Origin: Acidimicrobiia bacterium
GTDB lineage: Bacteria > Acidobacteriota > Terriglobia > Bryobacterales > Bryobacteraceae
Length of the DNA: 64,000 nt
NCBI GenBank assembly: GCA_016871315.1
Contig: VFZE01000031.1
Location: 1-64,000, forward strand
Reading direction: 5' to 3'
Shown: positions 52,086 through 60,910 of the stretch, in pieces
How positions within the stretch are numbered: the stretch's first letter is position 1
Layout: every line of letters begins with the position of its first letter
Made by a program: the position numbers and the translations under genes
Notes under the pieces: generated by a model
Databases searched by the model: none
What the model saw: only the letters and a program-made list of their open reading frames with translations
Told to the model about the DNA's origin: nothing

Positions 52086-53159
52086 ATGCACCACAAGCCG
52101 CGTGACTATGCGCAGACGCCGCTGAATATCTATTGGGAAGTCACGCAGGCCTGCGCGTTGGCTTGCACGCATTGCCGGGCGGAAGCGATGCCCATGCCGC
52201 ATCCGATGGAGCTGAACTTCGAGGAGGGTAAGCGGCTGCTTTCGCAAATCCAGGAGTTTGGGGAACCGATGCCGCAATTGATTCTCACCGGCGGCGACCC
52301 GCTGGCGCGCGGTGATCTGTACCAGTTGATCGAGGAGGCGCGGCGTTTGGGGATCGGAGTGTCAATCACGCCGGCTGCCACTCCCGCCTTGACCAAACAA
52401 GTGCTGGAGAAACTACTGGCGTATGGAGTTGAGGGGCTGGGCTTGAGTCTGGATGGATCTACGGCGGAGAAGCATGACTCCATTCGCGGAATCGCGGGCA
52501 CCTTCGACAGGACCGTCGCGGCCATGGGCTGGGCGCGCGATTTGAAGATGCCGCTGCAGGTGAACACCTTGGTAACGTCGCAAACCGCGGCCGATGCCCC
52601 GGCCATCTACGAACTGTTGAAGCCTTTTGACGTGGCGCGCTGGAGCCTGTTCTTTTTGATTTCGGTGGGCCGCGGCAAGACCCTGTTGCCGCTGGCGCCG
52701 GCCGAGGCGGAGCAGTTCATGGGCTGGATTCACGAAATCTCCCGCGGCGCCGATTTCATCGTGGCCACCACCGAAGCTCCCTCCTACCGCCGCGTGGCTC
52801 TGGAGAAGATGCGCGCCGAAGGCATGACCGGCGAGCAGATCAAGCGCAGCGGGGTGGGGCGCGGATTCGGCATCCGCGACGGGCATGGCATCATGTTCGT
52901 GTCGAACACGGGCGATATCTGTCCGGCGGGATTCCTGCCGCTGGTTGCGGGCAATGTGAGGCGAGACTCGGTGGCCGGCGTCTACCGTAACGCGCCGCTG
53001 TTCCAGGCCCTGCATGATCCGGATCAACTCGAAGGCCGCTGCGGCGTCTGCGAATACCGCGCATTATGCGGAGGCTCTCGCGCGCGGGCCTTCGGCGCCA
53101 CGGGCAACCCGCTGGCCACCGACCCGCTGTGCGAATACGAGCCGCAGCAGCCGAACTAG
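52086..53159 (+). CDS. radical SAM/SPASM protein (TIGR04053-like)
   Basis: 357 aa. Radical SAM cluster CALACTHC (C-x3-C-x2-C) at about residues 19-26, then LILTGGDPLARGDLYQLIEE and GLGLSLDGSTAEKHDSIRG. C-terminal SPASM-like Cys set: CPAGFLPLVAGNV, then GRCGVCEYRALCGGSRARAF and DPLCEYEP. The overall layout matches the TIGR04053 group of radical SAM/SPASM proteins near heme/peptide-modifying enzymes. The group's substrate is not established. No small precursor peptide was found beside it. Its stop shares the palindrome CTAG (53156-53159) with hpnE on the other strand. Confidence 0.85.
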   Translation: MHHKPRDYAQTPLNIYWEVTQACALACTHCRAEAMPMPHPMELNFEEGKRLLSQIQEFGEPMPQLILTGGDPLARGDLYQLIEEARRLGIGVSITPAATPALTKQVLEKLLAYGVEGLGLSLDGSTAEKHDSIRGIAGTFDRTVAAMGWARDLKMPLQVNTLVTSQTAADAPAIYELLKPFDVARWSLFFLISVGRGKTLLPLAPAEAEQFMGWIHEISRGADFIVATTEAPSYRRVALEKMRAEGMTGEQIKRSGVGRGFGIRDGHGIMFVSNTGDICPAGFLPLVAGNVRRDSVAGVYRNAPLFQALHDPDQLEGRCGVCEYRALCGGSRARAFGATGNPLATDPLCEYEPQQPN

Positions 53160-54418
53160 GGAATCAGATATCGCGCGGGCCGGCCTAGAGAAGCCGCCGC
53201 CGCTTCCGCCGCCAGATAGCCTGAACGCACGGCGCCTTCCATGGTCGCCGGCCAGCCGGTCCGGGTCCAGTCTCCGGCGAGAAAAAGGTTGTCTATGGCG
53301 GTGGTCTGCAGCGGACGCATCGCTTCCAGGCCGGGGACGGCGGAGAAGGTGGCCCGAACCTCCTTCACCACGTGAGCCATTTCGAGTTTCGCGGAGCCGG
53401 CTTCGGGCAGAAACTCGGCCAACTCACCCAGCGCCAGATCGATCACCTGCTGGCGCGGCAGTTCCGTAAGAGACCGCGAAGCGCTGACCACCAGTTGCAA
53501 CTGGCGGCCCTCACTCTTGTTGAAGAACCATTGAATCGTGCGGTCCACCAGCGTGGCGTGAGGCAGCTTGGTAACAGCGCGGTCGAACCACAGGTGAATG
53601 CCGGTGATGGGCGAATGCCGCCAGCCCGAAAAATCAAGTTCCAGTTGCGGGGCGACCTGGCCTGCTCGCTCAAAGGGCAACGCGCATATGACGGCATCCC
53701 CCTGATAGCCGCGGCCGCCGGCTTCGACCGTGCTGTTCTCAATCCGGTCCACCGGTGTGCGGAAACGCAGCGTGGCGTGCGGCAGCCGGCTCCATGCCTG
53801 GGCCGAGTACAACTGGCTCAACGGCACCGCCGGGACGCCCATATGGGACGCCTCCGGCGCCCCGAAGAAAGCCGTCAGGAAGACTTGGAACCCATGGGAA
53901 GCCGCCATCTGGTCCAATTCTTCATTAACGGCGCTGACGAGAATCTGGCCCCAGAAGCGGCGGATGGCGCGCTCGGGCTGCCGCTGCTCCCGCAACCAGT
54001 CGAGCATGGTGAAGCTGTCCAGATCGGTGCGGTGTTGCTGGGCGCGCAGGGCCAGCAGCGCGCGGAGGACCGCCAATTTTTCCTTGAAAGCGAGACAGCC
54101 AAAACCCAGAAATCCCATCAAGCCGGGACGCAGCGTGGAAAGCTTGCCACCGGGCTCCAGGAAGTAGAACTCGGAATGAAAGCGGATCTGGGACTCAGCG
54201 CCGAGGCGGCGGTAGAAGTCAACCAGGTTGGTGCAACATGCCAGCAACACGTGCTGGCAGTTATCGATATGCTCGGAATCGGAAAGGGGAAAGGAAGAAG
54301 CGCGGCCGCCCAAATAGGCCCGGGATTCGAACAGCTCGACGTCGAAGCCCGATTGAGCCAGCGCGATGGCGGCAGCCATGCCCGCAAGCCCTCCGCCCGC
54401 AACAAGGATTCGCGGCAT
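53156..54418 (-). CDS. hpnE: hydroxysqualene dehydroxylase HpnE
   Basis: 420 aa FAD-dependent amine-oxidase-like protein: dinucleotide loop ILVAGGGLAGMAAAIALAQS, ELFESRAYLGGRASSF. The HpnE mark is HIDNCQHVLLACCTNLVDFY, followed by VNEELDQMAASHGFQVFLTA and the C-terminal FAD contact NLFLAGDWTRTGWPATMEGA. HpnE reduces hydroxysqualene to squalene in the HpnC-HpnD-HpnE route feeding hopanoid synthesis. HpnC/HpnD are not in this window. It follows directly after a 36-codon ORF, with the TAG of that ORF abutting this ATG. Confidence 0.9.
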   Translation of the reverse strand: MPRILVAGGGLAGMAAAIALAQSGFDVELFESRAYLGGRASSFPLSDSEHIDNCQHVLLACCTNLVDFYRRLGAESQIRFHSEFYFLEPGGKLSTLRPGLMGFLGFGCLAFKEKLAVLRALLALRAQQHRTDLDSFTMLDWLREQRQPERAIRRFWGQILVSAVNEELDQMAASHGFQVFLTAFFGAPEASHMGVPAVPLSQLYSAQAWSRLPHATLRFRTPVDRIENSTVEAGGRGYQGDAVICALPFERAGQVAPQLELDFSGWRHSPITGIHLWFDRAVTKLPHATLVDRTIQWFFNKSEGRQLQLVVSASRSLTELPRQQVIDLALGELAEFLPEAGSAKLEMAHVVKEVRATFSAVPGLEAMRPLQTTAIDNLFLAGDWTRTGWPATMEGAVRSGYLAAEAAAASLGRPARYLIP

Positions 54419-54529
54419 CTATCGGGCGGCGGGAACGCGGCTCCACCGGCCGCCGCCGCCACCACCGTCGAATTGAATGGCAAGCCAGACGACAACGACA
54501 AGGAACAGGATGTAAATGATGTCGCCCAT
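54419..54529 (-). CDS. 36-aa Gly-rich single-span membrane peptide
   Basis: A short ORF from ATG 54529 to TAG 54419. It reads MGDIIYILFLVVVVWLAIQF, then DGGGGGGRWSRVPAAR, that is one N-terminal TM helix, an Asp, a run of six Gly and a basic tail. Its stop is followed immediately by the hpnE ATG, so it would be translationally coupled. RBS is only GTAGGG. Its composition and placement look like a real small membrane protein, but no known family is recognised and homologues should be checked. Confidence 0.55.
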   Translation of the reverse strand: MGDIIYILFLVVVVWLAIQFDGGGGGGRWSRVPAAR

Positions 54530-54543
54530 GGCTACCCTACAAG

Positions 54544-54563
54544 TATCGGCGCCTTCGCCGATA
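54544..54563 (-). other. stem-loop between the Cys-rich membrane gene and the 36-aa ORF
   Basis: TATCGGCG-CCTT-CGCCGATA is a perfect 8-bp stem with a 4-nt loop, about 14 nt before the small ORF on the minus strand. No T-run follows in either direction, so it is not a classical terminator. It may be an RNA-processing, attenuation or translation-control site within the trpEG-hpnE transcript. Confidence 0.5.
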
Positions 54564-54577
54564 AAATACAACAGGCT

Positions 54578-54931
54578 TTAGTCCCAGTACCCGGTCCACA
54601 ACCCTAGTACCAAGGCCAGGATTGCACCTGAGATCGGGAACGCCGCCAGGCTCGCTGCCAGGCGTACGGCCCAGCTCCAGCCGGGAAGAAAACTGAATGC
54701 CAGCTGAGAAACCAGCATGACGCCATAGACCACCGCGTAGCCGGTGGTGCCGTAAACGCACCACGGACAATGCTTGCCCGTGGCATTGTGAATGTTGCAG
54801 TGCGCGGCTCCGGTGGACCAGATGGCCTGGCAGCCGCACTGAAACACCGTCGCGCAGAATTGAATGAAGAAAAGGCTGGTTACGGTGGCGGCCACGGCAA
54901 AGATCACGGCCGAACCAAGCCGCCTTTTCAT
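54578..54931 (-). CDS. Cys-rich four-helix membrane protein with HCPWC motif, unknown function
   Basis: 117 aa from the ATG at 54931, which overlaps the trpEG stop as TGATG; a GTG one codon upstream is possible. Three or four TM helices (VIFAVAATVTSLFFIQFCAT, GYAVVYGVMLVSQLAFSFLP, AFPISGAILALVLGL). A loop between helices has CGCQAIWSTGAAHCNIHNAT then GKHCPWCVYG: five Cys and three His packed within about 30 residues, including CxC and CPWC. That resembles redox or metal sites, loosely as in DsbB/VKOR-like membrane oxidoreductases, but no family signature fits. Function not assigned. Confidence 0.75.
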   Translation of the reverse strand: MKRRLGSAVIFAVAATVTSLFFIQFCATVFQCGCQAIWSTGAAHCNIHNATGKHCPWCVYGTTGYAVVYGVMLVSQLAFSFLPGWSWAVRLAASLAAFPISGAILALVLGLWTGYWD

Positions 54932-57093
54932 CACGAACTGACTCCGGTTGCCACACCGGAGCGGCGCAACTGCTTAACCGCGTTTTCCATCAGGCGCAGC
55001 CCGCAGCTGTCTTCCATCGTGAGGATCGATTCCGGATGAAACTGCACCGCCTCGATAGGCAGCTCACGATGCCGGACGCCCATAATGACGCCGTCATCGG
55101 ACTCGGCAGTCACCTCCAGCGCCGCGGGAAAGGTTTCTCTCCGGGCATACAGGGAATGGTAACGGCCCACCTTGAACTGCTCCGGCAGGCCCTGGAAGCA
55201 GCCCGCGCCGCGGTGCTGGACCATCGACGGCTTGCCGTGCACCGGATAGTCGAGCACGCCCAATGCGCCGCCGAAAGCTTCGACAACGCCTTGCAGTCCG
55301 AGACAGACGCCGAAAACGGGATAGCCTTTCGACGCCGCATATCGGACCAGCGCGGGCACGCCGAAGTCGGCCGGGCGGCCCGGGCCGGGGCTGATCAGAA
55401 TCAGGTCCGGGTTAATCTCCTCTATCAGGGAATGCGGAAAGCCGGCGCGGTAGGTGACCACTTCCGCACCGGTCTGGCGCGCGTAGTTGGCAAGGGTGTG
55501 AATGAAGCAGTCGTCGTTATCCACCAACAGCATCCTGCAGCCCTGGCCAGCCGTCGATTTCCGCGCCGCCGGCTTCTTCTTCGCGCTTTCCTGCGCGATG
55601 GCGAGGAAAAAGCCAGTGGCCTTGTGCCGTGTTTCCATCTCCTCGTTCGCCGGTATCGAATCGTAGAGAATCGTGGCGCCCACCGGATACTCGGCGATGC
55701 CATTCCGCAGATGGACCGTCCGGATCAGAATGCCCGTGTTGATGTCGCCGTTGAGCGAGATCATGCCCACCGCGCCGCCGTACCAGCCGCGGGCGTTCTT
55801 CTCGATCCGCTCAATGTCCTGCGCCGCCGCCTTCTTCGGAGCTCCAATCACCGTGACGGCCCACATGTGCGTCAGAAACGCGTCGAGTGAATCGAACTCC
55901 GGCGCCAAAATGGACTCCACGTGATCGACAGTGTGGAATACGCCGGCGTAGGATTCTATGAGCCGCCGCGCGATCACCTTCACCGATCCGGGTGCCGACA
56001 CACGCGACTTGTCGTTGCGGTCCACATCGGTGCACATGGTCAGCTCTGACTCTTCCTTCACCGAACTGAGCAGTTCGCGGATATTATCGGCGTCGCGCAG
56101 CGGATCCCCCGTGCGCCGCGCCGTACCCGAGATCGGGCAGGTCTCAATCCGCGACCCCTCCACCCGCACGAACATCTCCGGCGATGCGCCGATCAGAGCT
56201 TCGTCGCCGAACTGAAGCAGGAACTCGTACGGGCTGGGCGAGGCCTTCTGAATGCGCTCGAACAGCGCCGAAGGGCTGCCGGAATAGGGTGCGCGGAAGG
56301 TCTGGCGCAAGACCACTTCGTAGTAGTCGCCGCGCTTCATGCCCTGGCGGACCTTCTCGACCCCGGCCATGTATTCCTCGGCCGTGTGATCGGACGCTAT
56401 TTCCCCGGAACCCGTCTCGGGTGGTAGTACGATCTCCTCGCCTCCGCCGCCAAGCGCCAGCGTCGAGATGCCGTCCATTTCAAAGTCGTACTGGTAGCGC
56501 TCGATCTGCTCCTTCTTGCGGTCCATGAAATAGATGTCGTCGCACAGAAACAGCTGTAGGTCCTTGGCGCCTTCCCGAGGTAGCGCCAACTCGATCGGGT
56601 CGAACTGGAACAGCAGGTCGTAACCGAACGCCCCCACCAGCGCCAACCGGTTGTCCTTGGGATTGCCGAACTCCTCCATCAGCGCGCGCAGTATGGAAAA
56701 CGCCGAGGGCTGCCGGCTGCGCTGCTCTTCCGGGAACAGGGCGGGAAGCGGCTTGAGCCGCCCACGGATCGCTCCGCTCTCCAGCGACAGCTCCTCCCAA
56801 TGCGCATGATCTTTCAGCACGCGGTGGAGCATCTGGCAGAGCATCTCCCCGCGCACGTTGAGCGGACTGATCTCGAGGTCACGCCCGGCGCCGATGATCT
56901 GGATCGGCGGACAGAGGCTGGCCACGTCCCAGCGAGAATAGCGGCCCGGGTATTCGTAGCCGGAGGAAAGATAAATGCCTCGGTTGCGATCCAGCTGCTT
57001 GCGCAGGGCGCTCAGCCCCCGCTTGTAGGGAACCTTGGAAACGGAACGGGTGACCGAAATCCCGCCCGGAGTTTGATAACGGAACTGACGCAT
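54931..57093 (-). CDS. trpE(G): fused anthranilate synthase TrpEG
   Basis: 720 aa. Start supported by AGGTGGAGAG 1-8 nt upstream. Residues about 1-510 are the chorismate-binding TrpE part: IGASPEMFVRVEGSRIETCP, ISGTARRTGDPLRDADNI, SELTMCTDVDRNDKSRVS, TVIGAPKKAAAQDIER. After a basic linker (ESAKKKPAARKSTAGQ) residues about 530-710 are the class I glutamine amidotransferase: LILISPGPGRPADFG, catalytic Cys in FGVCLGLQGVVEAFGG, His/Glu in VQFHPESIL. Single-chain form as in rhizobial TrpE(G). Makes anthranilate from chorismate and glutamine. No Trp-rich leader peptide is seen upstream. Confidence 0.92.
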   Translation of the reverse strand: MRQFRYQTPGGISVTRSVSKVPYKRGLSALRKQLDRNRGIYLSSGYEYPGRYSRWDVASLCPPIQIIGAGRDLEISPLNVRGEMLCQMLHRVLKDHAHWEELSLESGAIRGRLKPLPALFPEEQRSRQPSAFSILRALMEEFGNPKDNRLALVGAFGYDLLFQFDPIELALPREGAKDLQLFLCDDIYFMDRKKEQIERYQYDFEMDGISTLALGGGGEEIVLPPETGSGEIASDHTAEEYMAGVEKVRQGMKRGDYYEVVLRQTFRAPYSGSPSALFERIQKASPSPYEFLLQFGDEALIGASPEMFVRVEGSRIETCPISGTARRTGDPLRDADNIRELLSSVKEESELTMCTDVDRNDKSRVSAPGSVKVIARRLIESYAGVFHTVDHVESILAPEFDSLDAFLTHMWAVTVIGAPKKAAAQDIERIEKNARGWYGGAVGMISLNGDINTGILIRTVHLRNGIAEYPVGATILYDSIPANEEMETRHKATGFFLAIAQESAKKKPAARKSTAGQGCRMLLVDNDDCFIHTLANYARQTGAEVVTYRAGFPHSLIEEINPDLILISPGPGRPADFGVPALVRYAASKGYPVFGVCLGLQGVVEAFGGALGVLDYPVHGKPSMVQHRGAGCFQGLPEQFKVGRYHSLYARRETFPAALEVTAESDDGVIMGVRHRELPIEAVQFHPESILTMEDSCGLRLMENAVKQLRRSGVATGVSS

Positions 57094-57141
57094 CTCTCCA
57101 CCTGCAAGTGGGGCTTGTCCATCAAGGATAACACGCGAAGT

Positions 57142-57474
57142 TCAGCCGGCAGATGGAATCTCCTCGGCGGCAATTCCGCGCGCGGCGAGTTCCGCCAGTA
57201 GCTGCCGGACCGCTTCCGTCATCGGTTGCTCCCCGCGCACCACATAGGCCCACTTGAGATCCTCGCGGAACTCCCGCGTGCTGATGCTCCAATGCCGCAA
57301 TTCCGGAGGCGTGGCTTTTCCGATCTGGATGAGCGACCAATGCCGAACCAGGGCTAGGGCTGTCTCCGGACCCGGGCGGGGGCCGCGAACGATGAAGTGG
57401 TTGTCGCCGTGAACGAGGATGCCGACCGTGGAGCGGGAAGCAGTAGTCAAACTCCACTGATAGCACGAGTTCAT
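57142..57474 (-). CDS. conserved-looking protein of unknown function
   Basis: 110 aa if the ATG at 57474 is used; a TTG at 57450 is also possible and would start just before the more regular part. The core STVGILVHGDNHFIVRGPRP then ALALVRHWSLIQIGKATPPE looks like a small alpha/beta protein, with WAYVVRGEQPMTEAVRQLLA at the C-terminus. No motif, signal or TM helix. It precedes trpEG by 48 bp on the same strand. Function unknown; it could be a real gene of an environmental family. Confidence 0.5.
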   Translation of the reverse strand: MNSCYQWSLTTASRSTVGILVHGDNHFIVRGPRPGPETALALVRHWSLIQIGKATPPELRHWSISTREFREDLKWAYVVRGEQPMTEAVRQLLAELAARGIAAEEIPSAG

Positions 57475-57523
57475 GCGAGAAATGGCGATCCGCCGCCACC
57501 AAGTTTGTATGGCAGCGACGAAG

Positions 57524-58063
57524 ATGGCATTAGCGAAGCGGAGCTCCTTGCGGCTGGTAAACGTCGAAAAGAGGATCTACTGGCTGCGGGGTCAAAAGGT
57601 CATGATTGACGCCGACTTGGCCGAACTGTACGGAGTGGAGACCAAACGTCTCAAGGAGCAGGTGAAACGGAATCGAAGCCGGTTTCCCGAGGATTTTCTC
57701 GTCGAGATGACTATGAAGGAGACGGAGAAGTGGCTACGTTCAAGGTCGCAAATTGCGACCTTGAACAAGCGAGGAAAGAACGTGAAATACCGGGCGTTTG
57801 CCTTCACCGAGCAAGGCGTCGCCATGCTGTCCAGCGTCCTCAACAGCAAACGCGCAATTGAAGTGAATATCGCGATCATGCGGGCATTTGTCAAACTGCG
57901 CGAAGTGGCTGCGGCACACCAGGACCTGGCGGAAAAGATCAGAGAATTGGAACGAAGGTCAAAGAAGCACGATCTCCAGTTCGATCAGGTTTGGGAAGCA
58001 TTGCAGGAGTTGATCGCGCCTTCGGTGCAGGAACCCCGGAAGAAGATCGGATTCGCTGGCTAG
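57524..58063 (+). CDS. ORF6N-domain protein (phage/mobile-element DNA-binding type)
   Basis: 179 aa from the ATG at 57524; ATG 57509 and 57473 are other in-frame choices and none has a strong RBS. ORF6N core: IYWLRGQKVMIDADLAELYG, VETKRLKEQVKRNRSRFPED, then AFAFTEQGVAMLSSVLNSKR and EVNIAIMRAFVKLRE. C-terminal Lys/Glu-rich helix likely coiled coil (LAEKIRELERRSKKHDLQF). These proteins bind DNA and occur in phages, islands and some chromosomes. Nearby bases look less GC-rich than neighbours, consistent with lateral transfer, though no integrase is adjacent. Confidence 0.85.
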   Translation: MALAKRSSLRLVNVEKRIYWLRGQKVMIDADLAELYGVETKRLKEQVKRNRSRFPEDFLVEMTMKETEKWLRSRSQIATLNKRGKNVKYRAFAFTEQGVAMLSSVLNSKRAIEVNIAIMRAFVKLREVAAAHQDLAEKIRELERRSKKHDLQFDQVWEALQELIAPSVQEPRKKIGFAG

Positions 58064-58087
58064 AGGTTGTAGTAGACTCGATCCTTC

Positions 58088-60202
58088 ATGATCGTCCGAG
58101 TCCTGCTTCTGCTTGTCCTTTGTCTACCGGGCTGGGGGCAACGAAAAGCTCCCGACGCCGGTTATCGCGGCTGGGAGATTTACGGCGGCGGTAACGAAAG
58201 CATTCGCTATTCAGCGCTGACCGGGATCAACCGCGACAACGTGAAGCGGCTGCGCCAGGCTTGGAGCCACGACACCGGCGACGGTTTTGACGGCTCCGAG
58301 ATTCAGTGCAACCCGATTGTCGTCGATGGCGTGATGTACGCCACAAGCCCGAAATGGAAAGTGATCGCGCTCGATGCGGCCACGGGCACCGAGATCTGGA
58401 GTTTCCGCCCGGAGGTGGAGGGACGCGTTCTCGGCGGGAAGGTTCGCAACCGCGGAGTCACCCACTGGGCGTCCGGTCAGGACAAGCGGATTCTGTTCGC
58501 GGCCCGGCATCTGCTGTTTGCCCTCGATGCCGCCACGGGCAAGCCGGTGACGAGTTTCGGCAACAACGGCACGGTGGATCTGCGCGAGGGGCTGGGACGC
58601 GATCCCAAAACGCTCAACATCTCTGCCACCACTCCGGGGATTATCTACAAAGACCTCCTGATTCTCGGCAGTATCACCGGAGAAGCGCTTCCGGCTGCCC
58701 CAGGCGACATCCGCGCCTACGATGTGCGCACCGGCAAGTTGCGTTGGAACTTCCGCACCATTCCTCGGCCCGGCGAGTTCGGGCACAACACCTGGCCCGG
58801 CGATGGCTGGCAGTATCTCGGCGGAGCCAACAACTGGGCGGGCATGAGTCTGGATGAAAAGCGCGGGCTCGTGTTCGTTCCCACCGGCTCTGCCGCGTTT
58901 GATTTCTATGGCGCCAATCGCGCCGGCGACAACCTGTTCGCCAATTGCCTGCTCGCGTTGAAGGCCGATACAGGCGAACGCGTCTGGCATTTCCAGTTCG
59001 TCAAGCACGACGTCTGGGACCGCGACCTTCCCACGCCGCCAAGCCTGGTGACGGTGAATCGCAACGGACGGTTGATCGATGCCGTGGCGCAGACCACCAA
59101 GTCCGGCCACATCTTTGTATTCGATCGCGTCACCGGCAAGCCGCTGTTTCCGGTGGAGGAAAAGCCGGCGCCTGCCTCTCCCGTGGATGGCGAGGTGCTG
59201 GCGCGCACGCAGGTGCTGCCGCTCAAGCCTCCGGCGATCGCGCGGCAACGGTTGACCGAGGATATGCTCACGCGGCGCACACCGGAGGCGCACAAGGCGG
59301 TGGTCGAGCACTTCCGCCGCCTGCGTAGCGGAGGACAGTGGGAGCCTCCCTCGAAGGAAGGCACGATTATTTTTCCGGGCTTCGATGGCGGTGGCGAATG
59401 GGGCGGTCAGGCGTTCGATCCGGCGACCGGGCTCTACTACGTGAACTCGAATGAAATGGCATGGGTGCTGCGGCTGGTGGAAATCGTCGGCCGCGACGGG
59501 CCGACCTCGGGCCGCAAGCTGTACGAGCAGTACTGCGCCGGCTGCCACCGCTCCGATATGGCCGGTACGCCGCCCGAGTTCCCCTCGCTCACCGACCTGG
59601 CGGCGCGGATGACGCCGGCCGCTGCCGCCAACGTGATCCGCCTTGGCGCGGGGCGCATGCCGGGCTTCGCGGGGCTGGACGCCGAATCGCGCGACGCGCT
59701 GGTGAAACTGATGATGACCGGCGAGGATGTACCACTGGCGGCGCGGCCTCGCGCGAAATCGCCGATGACGCAGAAATACACCATCGACGGGTACAACAAG
59801 TTCCTCGATCCGGACGGCTATCCCGCGGTGGCGCCTCCCTGGGGCACGCTCAACGCGGTGAACCTCGACACGGGCGAGATCGACTGGAAGATCCCCTTCG
59901 GCGAGTTTCCCGAGTTGGCGGCAAAGGGGATGAAGAACACCGGTACGGAGAACTACGGCGGCCCGGTGGTGACGGCCGGCGGGTTACTGTTCATTGGAGC
60001 GACTAATCACGACCGCAAGTTCCGCGCCTACGATAAGACAACCGGAGAGTTGCTGTGGGAAACACTGCTGCCCGCTTCCGGCAACGCGACACCCGCGGTG
60101 TATGAGGTGAAGGGCCGCCAGTACGTCGTGATCGCGGCCGGCGGCGGCAAGTCAGGCGCCGCCTCCGGAGGCAGTTACGTGGCCTTCGCTTTGCCTGAGT
60201 GA
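58088..60202 (+). CDS. PQQ-dependent dehydrogenase with inserted cytochrome c domain
   Basis: 704 aa. Signal peptide [18 protein letters not shown]. Eight-bladed quinoprotein propeller: repeats such as [35 protein letters not shown] and [36 protein letters not shown] and [15 protein letters not shown] are typical of glucose/polyol-type PQQ enzymes. Instead of at the C-terminus, a cytochrome c domain lies inside the propeller at about 472-555 with CAGCH at 483-487 and Met in GRMPGF, after which blades resume ([15 protein letters not shown]). Oxidises a sugar or alcohol in the periplasm and passes electrons through its own heme. PQQ synthesis genes are not in the window. Confidence 0.9.
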   Translation: MIVRVLLLLVLCLPGWGQRKAPDAGYRGWEIYGGGNESIRYSALTGINRDNVKRLRQAWSHDTGDGFDGSEIQCNPIVVDGVMYATSPKWKVIALDAATGTEIWSFRPEVEGRVLGGKVRNRGVTHWASGQDKRILFAARHLLFALDAATGKPVTSFGNNGTVDLREGLGRDPKTLNISATTPGIIYKDLLILGSITGEALPAAPGDIRAYDVRTGKLRWNFRTIPRPGEFGHNTWPGDGWQYLGGANNWAGMSLDEKRGLVFVPTGSAAFDFYGANRAGDNLFANCLLALKADTGERVWHFQFVKHDVWDRDLPTPPSLVTVNRNGRLIDAVAQTTKSGHIFVFDRVTGKPLFPVEEKPAPASPVDGEVLARTQVLPLKPPAIARQRLTEDMLTRRTPEAHKAVVEHFRRLRSGGQWEPPSKEGTIIFPGFDGGGEWGGQAFDPATGLYYVNSNEMAWVLRLVEIVGRDGPTSGRKLYEQYCAGCHRSDMAGTPPEFPSLTDLAARMTPAAAANVIRLGAGRMPGFAGLDAESRDALVKLMMTGEDVPLAARPRAKSPMTQKYTIDGYNKFLDPDGYPAVAPPWGTLNAVNLDTGEIDWKIPFGEFPELAAKGMKNTGTENYGGPVVTAGGLLFIGATNHDRKFRAYDKTTGELLWETLLPASGNATPAVYEVKGRQYVVIAAGGGKSGAASGGSYVAFALPE

Positions 60203-60206
60203 GCCC

Positions 60207-60650
60207 CTACCGGATAACCAGCAGGCCCAGGGCGCTGAAATCGTCGTCAAAGCTCAAGCAAGGGGCCTTCCTGCCGAGCCGCCGGGTAATCAGCACGTAG
60301 GAGAGCGCGTCGCACAGGCTGAGGCGCCTTTCCTTACCCCTCTTCAGAAACTCCGCCATGGCCAGCAGCCGCTCCTCGTCATCCGGGTATAGCAGCGTAA
60401 GTTCGGGTACGATTTCGGCCAGGAAAATCTTCGCCGCCTGGTCGTGAAGGCGGTAACGCAGCAAAGTAGCGCATTCGACGACAATCTCCCAGGACGTGGT
60501 TACTTCCGGTGCGTGGCTCTCGAGGGCAGCGGCGATTTCCCTGGCGCGCGTGTGATGTGGGGCGCCGGGATCCAGAAGTTCGAAGAAGAAGGCGGTGTCA
60601 GCGAATACTCTTCGGCTTTGCTGAAGGATCGATAAGTCCGCCTTCCCCAT
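60207..60650 (-). CDS. PIN-domain toxin (VapC-like)
   Basis: 147 aa. PIN active-site acids: VFADTAFFFELLDPG, then SWEIVVECATLLRYR, then LSLCDALSYVLITRR and SFDDDFSALG. These chelate Mg2+ for RNA cleavage. The likely start at 60650 overlaps the antitoxin gene by 53 bp; a later start would trim only the non-conserved N-terminal tail. Expected target is tRNA or rRNA, but which one is unknown. Its end is 4 bp from the PQQ dehydrogenase stop on the other strand. Confidence 0.85.
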   Translation of the reverse strand: MGKADLSILQQSRRVFADTAFFFELLDPGAPHHTRAREIAAALESHAPEVTTSWEIVVECATLLRYRLHDQAAKIFLAEIVPELTLLYPDDEERLLAMAEFLKRGKERRLSLCDALSYVLITRRLGRKAPCLSFDDDFSALGLLVIR

Positions 60651-60909
60651 AAAGCTGCTCCCGATAATTCCGGACAGAACCCAAAGATGCGCCCTGGGGC
60701 ATCATCTGCTCCATCTTCCTGGCCGCTGCCAGCATCGCCTTGCCGGGAGCCAAGTTCGATTGGCGCGCCGCAGGCGCCTTCAATTCGGCAATGCACTTGC
60801 CCCGCACCGTGATCCGGTAACCGGTCGCCGGATCTTCTTCAATCTCCCGTAACAGGTGAGAAAAAGTGCGGCGTGCTTCGCTGAGGTTGATTTCTTTCGG
60901 CCGCTTCAT
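60598..60909 (-). CDS. antitoxin of Phd/YefM type
   Basis: 103 aa. N-terminal Phd/YefM-like DNA-binding part EINLSEARRTFSHLLREIEE then YRITVRGKCIAELKAP (the usual 'hs-x-x-G-x-x-hA-x-L' strand), followed by a charged linker for toxin binding (APGKAMLAAARKMEQMM, VRNYREQLYGEG). Precedes and overlaps the PIN toxin as a standard antitoxin-toxin order. A perfect palindrome lies right at its start and is the expected autoregulatory operator. Confidence 0.82.
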   Translation of the reverse strand: MKRPKEINLSEARRTFSHLLREIEEDPATGYRITVRGKCIAELKAPAARQSNLAPGKAMLAAARKMEQMMPQGASLGSVRNYREQLYGEGGLIDPSAKPKSIR

Positions 60910-60910
60910 A

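Noticed and set aside
52086-53159. Assigning the radical SAM/SPASM protein to heme d1 or a RiPP pathway.
   Set aside because: Neither precursor peptide nor other pathway genes are adjacent, so only the family is stated.
57094-57141. Trp-rich leader peptide/attenuator before trpEG.
   Set aside because: The 48-bp gap has no run of Trp codons and no clear terminator hairpin.
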